From: Holosporales bacterium
Lineage (GTDB): Bacteria > Pseudomonadota > Alphaproteobacteria > RUG11792
DNA: 37,493 nucleotides
Direction of reading: 5' to 3'
Assembly: GCA_031266135.1 (NCBI GenBank)
Contig: JAISBP010000018.1
Span: 1 to 37,493 of the forward strand
Shown: piece after piece, positions 33,319 through 37,493 of the stretch
Layout: every line of letters starts with the position of its first letter
Position numbering within the stretch: position 1 is the first letter of the stretch
Made by a program: the position numbers and the translations under genes
The notes under the pieces: model-generated
Database searches by the model: none
What the model saw: the letters and a program-made list of their open reading frames with translations, nothing else
What the model was told of the DNA's origin: nothing

Positions 33319-35222
33319 TATCGATCGATAACCTTACAAAGACTTTTGATGGATCGAAAATCGTGGCTTTGGATGGTGTCTCCTGTAAGATTCGTAGTAA
33401 TGAAGTGGTGGGGTTTATCGGCCCAGATGGAGCCGGTAAAACCACCCTCCTCAGGATAGTCGCCGGAATATTAACTCCAGATTCCGGGAATGTATTGATC
33501 AATAGACAGTCTTTGGATTTTAGCGGGAAAGACAGGGATAGGATTTCTGCTAGACCTCTTTCAAAACCTCCAGAATCAGATCTTATGGAAGAAGAGACGG
33601 CGCATAGAAGCGCAGCGTACTTGAGTGTACGCCAAGGAGATGAATGTAGGCATTCGAGCACTGGATTGACGCACCAGAAGACTGATTATGAAGCGTTTGG
33701 GAAGATGTCTATTGGGCAGCTTCAGGAAATAACTTCTTATATGCCACAAAGATTTGGCCTCTACGAAGATTTATCTATCATCGAAAATCTGAATCTGTAT
33801 GCGAACTTGCATAATTTGGATAATACGATAAAAGAGGAAGTATTCGATCGAGTCCTAGCGGTCACTAAGCTTTCTCAATTCAGGAAACGGCTCGCGGGGA
33901 ACCTATCTGGAGGCATGAAGCAAAAGCTGGGTCTAGCCTGTGCGCTCCTGAAGAAGCCCAAGATTCTGATACTGGATGAACCATCCGTAGGTGTAGATCC
34001 CATTTCGAGGAAGGATCTAATAGCGATGGTGAACTCCATGCTCGATGAGCATACGACGGTACTTTGGAGCACGGCCTATCTCGATGAAGCCGAGGAGCTT
34101 GATCATGTCATCCTCCTGAATGATGGTAAGGTAATCTTTGAGGGATCTCCATCTGAGGCAAAGCGATGCGTCACAAATAGAGTGTATGTTTTTGCGGATA
34201 TTCAAGAGAAACGGCGCTTTTCAGCGGAATTAATGAAGGAAGACGGGATAATGGACTCCATTATTCATGGCAATAAAGTGAGATTTATAAAGGACCAAGA
34301 TACGGCGGTTGAATCCATATCCAAGAATATGGGTCGTAAATTCGATGGAGTACGATCTCCGTACAATATAGATCCAGCATTCGAGGATGCATGCATAGAC
34401 ATGCTCGGTGGAATCGTAGAAAAGAGATCTCCACTCGAAGAATATTTTAATACTACATTTTATGATTCCGGCGAGGACGGTATCGTGAACGCCATACATT
34501 TGACCAAGAAGTTTGGACGTTTCGTTGCGGTGGATGATATTTCTTTCTCAATCAAACGTGGGCAAATATTTGGGCTACTGGGGCCGAATGGATCCGGTAA
34601 ATCCACGACCTTCCGAATGCTTTGTGGGCTCCTGAAACAGACTGCCGGAACCGCCAGGATAGCCGGTATCGACATATCGGATATTAATAGCGATGCGAAG
34701 GTGATGATAGGGTATATGGCACAGAAATTCTCACTGTATCCAATATTATCAGTCCGCCAGAATCTCGAATTCTTTTCGGGGGCGTATCGCATACGGAGCC
34801 AGGAAAAGAAGGGCGTAATCAATCAGATGCTCGAGATATTTCATCTCACCAATTACCAGAATATGAATGCTGCGGTCCTGTCTCTGGGGTATAAACAGCG
34901 GCTTTCACTGGCGTGTGCTATCATGCATAGACCACGAGTCCTATTCCTGGATGAGCCGACGTCCGGAGTCGATCCCATTACTCGTCGAGAATTCTGGATG
35001 CATATTAATACGATGGTGCATCATGGGATGAGTGTGATCGTCACGACCCACTTCATGGATGAGGCGGAAAACTGCGATGAAATAGCATTGATCTATAAGG
35101 GGAAGATACGGGCATCCGGTACTCCGGATGATCTGAAGGACAGATGTAGAAATAGCGAAACAGCGACTCTTGAACAGGCATTCATTGAGATAATCCAAGA
35201 TGTCGATGAGGCATCGCCATGA
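33315..35222 (+). CDS. ybhF: YbhF-type double ABC ATPase with in-frame repeat insertion
   Basis: Cytoplasmic energy subunit of an ABC-2 exporter, two ATPase domains in one chain. Domain 1: Walker A GPDGAGKTT (36-44), Q-loop SYMPQRFGLYEDL, signature LSGGMKQK (near 197-204), Walker B ILILDEPS. Domain 2: Walker A GPNGSGKST (about 422-430), Q-loop GYMAQKFSLY, a family-typical variant signature LSLGYKQR, Walker B LFLDEPTSGVDP. E. coli YbhF has 578 residues; this protein has 635. The excess corresponds to residues 79-135, encoded by a palindromic repeat inserted in frame between Walker A and the Q-loop of domain 1. ATGA overlaps join it to acs upstream and to the permease gene downstream, so the three are co-translated. 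The substrate is unknown; drugs or toxic cations are typical for relatives. Confidence 0.9.
   Translation: MISIDNLTKTFDGSKIVALDGVSCKIRSNEVVGFIGPDGAGKTTLLRIVAGILTPDSGNVLINRQSLDFSGKDRDRISARPLSKPPESDLMEEETAHRSAAYLSVRQGDECRHSSTGLTHQKTDYEAFGKMSIGQLQEITSYMPQRFGLYEDLSIIENLNLYANLHNLDNTIKEEVFDRVLAVTKLSQFRKRLAGNLSGGMKQKLGLACALLKKPKILILDEPSVGVDPISRKDLIAMVNSMLDEHTTVLWSTAYLDEAEELDHVILLNDGKVIFEGSPSEAKRCVTNRVYVFADIQEKRRFSAELMKEDGIMDSIIHGNKVRFIKDQDTAVESISKNMGRKFDGVRSPYNIDPAFEDACIDMLGGIVEKRSPLEEYFNTTFYDSGEDGIVNAIHLTKKFGRFVAVDDISFSIKRGQIFGLLGPNGSGKSTTFRMLCGLLKQTAGTARIAGIDISDINSDAKVMIGYMAQKFSLYPILSVRQNLEFFSGAYRIRSQEKKGVINQMLEIFHLTNYQNMNAAVLSLGYKQRLSLACAIMHRPRVLFLDEPTSGVDPITRREFWMHINTMVHHGMSVIVTTHFMDEAENCDEIALIYKGKIRASGTPDDLKDRCRNSETATLEQAFIEIIQDVDEASP
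33551..33711 (+). repeat. Palindromic repeat inserted in frame in the ABC ATPase gene
   Basis: A 161-bp unit running from TAGACCTCTTTCAAAACC to GGGAAGATGTCTA, whose ends are inverted copies of each other. It includes GCAGCGTACTTGAGTGTACG. Compared with the acs copy it has extra codons in the middle (GDECRH) that also occur as DNA in the copy at 20580 (GATGAATGTAGG). Reading frame is the same as in acs. Confidence 0.92.
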
Positions 35223-36361
35223 AACTGACGATAGTAAAAGCCCTAATCTCCAAGGAAGTAAAACAGATTAAACGGGATGCGAGTAGCGTATTGGTGGCAT
35301 TCATACTCCCCATGATCGTACTCCTTATTTTTGGATATGGCGTCTCGTTCAATATAGAGAACATCAAGATGGAGTTGGTCAACCTCGATTCCGGAACAAT
35401 GTCAAATAAAATAACCGATCTATACGCCAGCTCCAAATATTTTAATATTAATAAAGCGGCGACGACGGAGGATGCGCAAGAACGGGTGGAGTCCGGTGAG
35501 TCGCAGGGCATCATCATTATCCCCGAACATTTCTCTAAGAAGTTTATACATGGATTGTATGGGATGCAGACGAATCAACGGCCCATTCGTGGGAGCCTTC
35601 CTGAGATTCAAATCATTAGTGATGGAACTGATCCAAATACGGCGGCATATATCGAGGCGTATGCATCGGGTATGTTTTATCAATATTGTGCATCCCTAAA
35701 CAAAACGAAGCCACAAATTTTGAGTGTTAACAATAGGCTGTGGTTTAACTCCACGACCGAGAGTATTAATTTTTTAATGTCGGGGGCCCTGACGATGATC
35801 CTGTCCATAGTCGGGACTTTCCTGACGGCATTGGTCGTGGCCAAAGAATGGGAGAGGGGAACCATGGAGGCCCTCATCGCGACCCCGGTCTCCATCTGGG
35901 AAATAATTATATCGAAAATAGTTCCGTATTTTGTTTTATGCATATTCTCATTGGTATTCTCCTTGTTGTATGGAATACTAGTGTTTAACGTCCCGTTTCA
36001 AGGATCAATTCTTGCATTGACACTGGTGGCCACGGTTTTTATTACGGTATCCATACTGATAGGGCTCATCATATCGACGACCGCTAAGGACCAGTTTGTG
36101 GCATCGATGGGAGCGATGGTCGTGACCTTCCTTCCAACGTTCATGCTGTCTGGATTCGTCTTCGAGATCAAGAGTATGCCGCTTTGGCTGCAATGTTTGA
36201 CCGTCATTTTCCCGGCGAAGTACTTCGTATCGAGCATCAGGACGCTATGCCTCGTTGGCGATGTATGGAGCATCATCTTAGAGAATACGGCGATCCTCAG
36301 CGCCATGGCCGTATTCCTGATGTATTCCCTCAAAAAGAAACTGCGGAAGAATATAGAGTAG
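35219..36361 (+). CDS. ABC-2 type permease (YbhS/YhhJ-like)
   Basis: Membrane subunit partner of the double ATPase just upstream, overlapping it by ATGA. The 380 residues have the ABC-2 layout: one N-terminal membrane segment (VLVAFILPMIVLLIFGYGVSF, about 22-42), a periplasmic domain of about 130 residues, then five segments from about residue 180, with the conserved KEWERGTMEALIATPV loop and LPTFMLSGFVFEIKSMP. The length fits YbhS (377). In E. coli the set is YbhG-YbhF-YbhS-YbhR; here no second permease and no membrane-fusion (YbhG/HlyD-type) gene follows, so the pump may be a homodimer or use partners encoded elsewhere. It is the last gene of the cluster and converges on a secreted-protein gene only 55 bases away, with no strong terminator visible. 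Confidence 0.9.
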   Translation: MKLTIVKALISKEVKQIKRDASSVLVAFILPMIVLLIFGYGVSFNIENIKMELVNLDSGTMSNKITDLYASSKYFNINKAATTEDAQERVESGESQGIIIIPEHFSKKFIHGLYGMQTNQRPIRGSLPEIQIISDGTDPNTAAYIEAYASGMFYQYCASLNKTKPQILSVNNRLWFNSTTESINFLMSGALTMILSIVGTFLTALVVAKEWERGTMEALIATPVSIWEIIISKIVPYFVLCIFSLVFSLLYGILVFNVPFQGSILALTLVATVFITVSILIGLIISTTAKDQFVASMGAMVVTFLPTFMLSGFVFEIKSMPLWLQCLTVIFPAKYFVSSIRTLCLVGDVWSIILENTAILSAMAVFLMYSLKKKLRKNIE

Positions 36362-36416
36362 CTGCTCTAACAGAGTTATTTTATAGTGACCATGTATGGT
36401 GTGTTATGGCAAAGGC

Positions 36417-37130
36417 CTACCTTTTACTTGCATTGTGCTGAGCGATTAGATACAAAGAGAATACCAAGTTACCAAGAGTCGTTCTATCTTCTGGGATTCC
36501 ATTTCCTATAAAAGTAAGAAGAGTAAGAAATGGATAACTCTCATATTGCAATCCAGTTCCATCCCGACGTAATAACCGCGCGAAGACTGACGTTTCATTT
36601 GTCCGAGAATCGTATGAGCTACCGACTCCGAGAATGGTGCGTGTAAAGCAATCCATCTTGAATACTCCTTTTTCCACGAGCGATCGTTGAGTAGCATGAT
36701 AATCAGCTCTTGACAATAAAGCATGTTTAAGGAACTGTATATTCCAATCTAATGGAAGAATGCTTTGAAAATCGTTTTTATATTGCATGAGTACATTTAC
36801 CATACGAATAATAGATGGTAAAGAAGAAAGGGAATCAGTGAAACAGAACTGAGCATCGGAGGGATCTGGTTCGGATTGTTGCTGTGTGTCCTGCTCCATA
36901 GGTGGTGAAATATCAGCAAGATTCAAGCATGATGATGGAGTAAGCCAGACTTCCGAGTCTGATGATGTGGGAAACCCATATTCCGAGCATGAAGTTTCTA
37001 CCAATTGATTGCATTCAGATGAGTCTAGTAACAGTGAATTCTTAAGCTGAGACGCGGATATTCCGCCATATATATTTGCAATTACTAGAACACAAATACT
37101 AACATGATTTAAATAATTCTTCACGTACAT
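36417..37130 (-). CDS. Secreted protein, unknown family (237 aa)
   Basis: ATG 37130 follows AGAGGCGTT. The N-terminus is a signal peptide (MYVKNYLNHVSICVLVIANIYGGISA). A low-complexity Ser/Gln/Pro/Asp stretch (about 50-95, with PPMEQDTQQQSEPDPSD) joins it to a probably helical domain (MVNVLMQYKNDFQSILPLDWNIQF to the C-terminus). No enzyme motif or membrane segment was recognised. It converges on the ABC permease gene. The base composition is AT-rich, like several other secreted-protein genes here. An exported host-interaction role is a guess from company and signal peptide only. Confidence 0.65.
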   Translation of the reverse strand: MYVKNYLNHVSICVLVIANIYGGISASQLKNSLLLDSSECNQLVETSCSEYGFPTSSDSEVWLTPSSCLNLADISPPMEQDTQQQSEPDPSDAQFCFTDSLSSLPSIIRMVNVLMQYKNDFQSILPLDWNIQFLKHALLSRADYHATQRSLVEKGVFKMDCFTRTILGVGSSYDSRTNETSVFARLLRRDGTGLQYESYPFLTLLTFIGNGIPEDRTTLGNLVFSLYLIAQHNASKR

Positions 37131-37269
37131 AACGCCTCTATTAAATCAATTACTTTCAATATTGTATTTTATATTTTAAAGGGTTAATAAAGTGTTAACA
37201 TAATGAATAATATTATTGCTTAGCTAATTAATACTTTCTATCTTCTTGAATAATACTTATGAATACTAC

Positions 37270-37493
37270 TCATTGTCTTATGCTTATTTCACTTAGTACC
37301 CGTACTCTTTTTGGCATCAACAATGTTAATTTGCAAACATTCGAGTGGCCTGAGTCCAAACGGTTGCAAAATAAAATAGACTTCTTCCCAAACTCTCCAC
37401 ACTCAGCTTCTTGGTGCGTCGATTCGGTGCTCGAATCCTCACGTACACTCAAGTACGCTGCGGTTCTGTGCTCCGTGTCTCCTTCCAATAATT
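37270..37493 (-). CDS. Possible C-terminal end of a gene entering from the right edge, carrying the repeat peptide
   Basis: The minus-strand frame is open from the window edge to a stop at 37270. It begins with the same repeat peptide as acs and the ABC ATPase (TEHRTAAYLSVREDSSTEST, FGKKSI) in the same frame, then about 35 residues of unknown sequence (LFCNRLDSGHSNVCKLTLLM). Either a third gene has the repeat near its C-terminus, or the open frame is just the preserved frame of an intergenic copy. Bases 37131-37269 show no gene. Confidence 0.3.
   Translation of the reverse strand, partial: LLEGDTEHRTAAYLSVREDSSTESTHQEAECGEFGKKSILFCNRLDSGHSNVCKLTLLMPKRVRVLSEISIRQ
37376..37493 (-). repeat. Palindromic repeat, copy cut by the window edge
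   Basis: Plus strand starts ATAGACTTCTTCCCAAACTC, then CACTCAGCTTCTTGGTGCGTC, then ACGTACACTCAAGTACGCTGCGGTTCTGTG and CTCCGTGTCTCCTTCCAATAATT at the edge. It is almost the exact reverse complement of the acs copy; the outer end should lie about 30 bases beyond the window. Confidence 0.88.

Noticed and set aside
1-37493. tRNA, rRNA, CRISPR arrays, riboswitches
   Set aside because: The gaps between genes were read on both strands; no cloverleaf with a TTCGA loop, no regular short repeats with spacers and no known riboswitch core was seen.

Overview
The window looks like a chromosome segment of a host-associated, probably intracellular alphaproteobacterium (Holosporales/Rickettsiales grade; genus not determinable from sequence alone). 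Evidence: a DivL-like and a CckA-like kinase of the alphaproteobacterial cell-cycle relay, a Fic AMP-transferase, many small Sec-signal proteins of no clear family, broken gene copies, and a palindromic repeat that sits in frame inside conserved enzymes, as Rickettsia palindromic elements do.

Layout. 1-4.2 kb: a small secreted protein, leuS, and a secreted protein behind a consensus sigma70 promoter. 4.2-8.5 kb (minus): a large secreted protein with an OTU-protease-like Cys/His arrangement, then a three-gene cluster resembling GspL/GspM/GspC-PilP inner-membrane parts of a type II secretion or type IV pilus machine. 8.6-14.0 kb: fic behind an inverted repeat spanning its -10 box, a broken secreted-protein gene, an AGCS Na+/amino-acid symporter, and a tandem pair of signal-peptide GNAT acetyltransferase-like genes with duplicated promoters, the second cut by a TGA. 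14.1-17.1 kb: an MsbA-type exporter and, convergent to it, pheS without pheT. 17.2-27.3 kb is accessory: secreted proteins (one a permuted-papain-like hydrolase ending in a CaaX-like CLLL), two inverted copies of a 106-bp MITE, an IS5-family element, a truncated divL copy, a secreted GH13 enzyme, the DivL-like pseudokinase and a DUF167 protein. 27.4-36.4 kb: cckA, divergent from a tight cluster nupC-like / acs / double-NBD ABC ATPase / ABC-2 permease. 36.4-37.5 kb: another secreted protein and an edge copy of the repeat.

Main discovery candidate: a palindromic repeat of about 120-160 bp with near-symmetric ends, at least eight full or partial copies in 37 kb. Two copies are in-frame insertions of about 53-57 codons in acetyl-CoA synthetase (loop before the YFTGD motif) and in the ABC ATPase (between Walker A and Q-loop), read in the same frame. 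Two partial copies lie directly upstream of start codons and appear to supply the Shine-Dalgarno. Other leads are the CaaX-tailed secreted hydrolase, the GNAT duplication, the DivL-like kinase with Phe at the phospho-acceptor position, and a C10 tract just after a signal peptide.

No tRNA, rRNA or CRISPR array was recognised. All functional calls come from reading motifs by eye; no database search was run.
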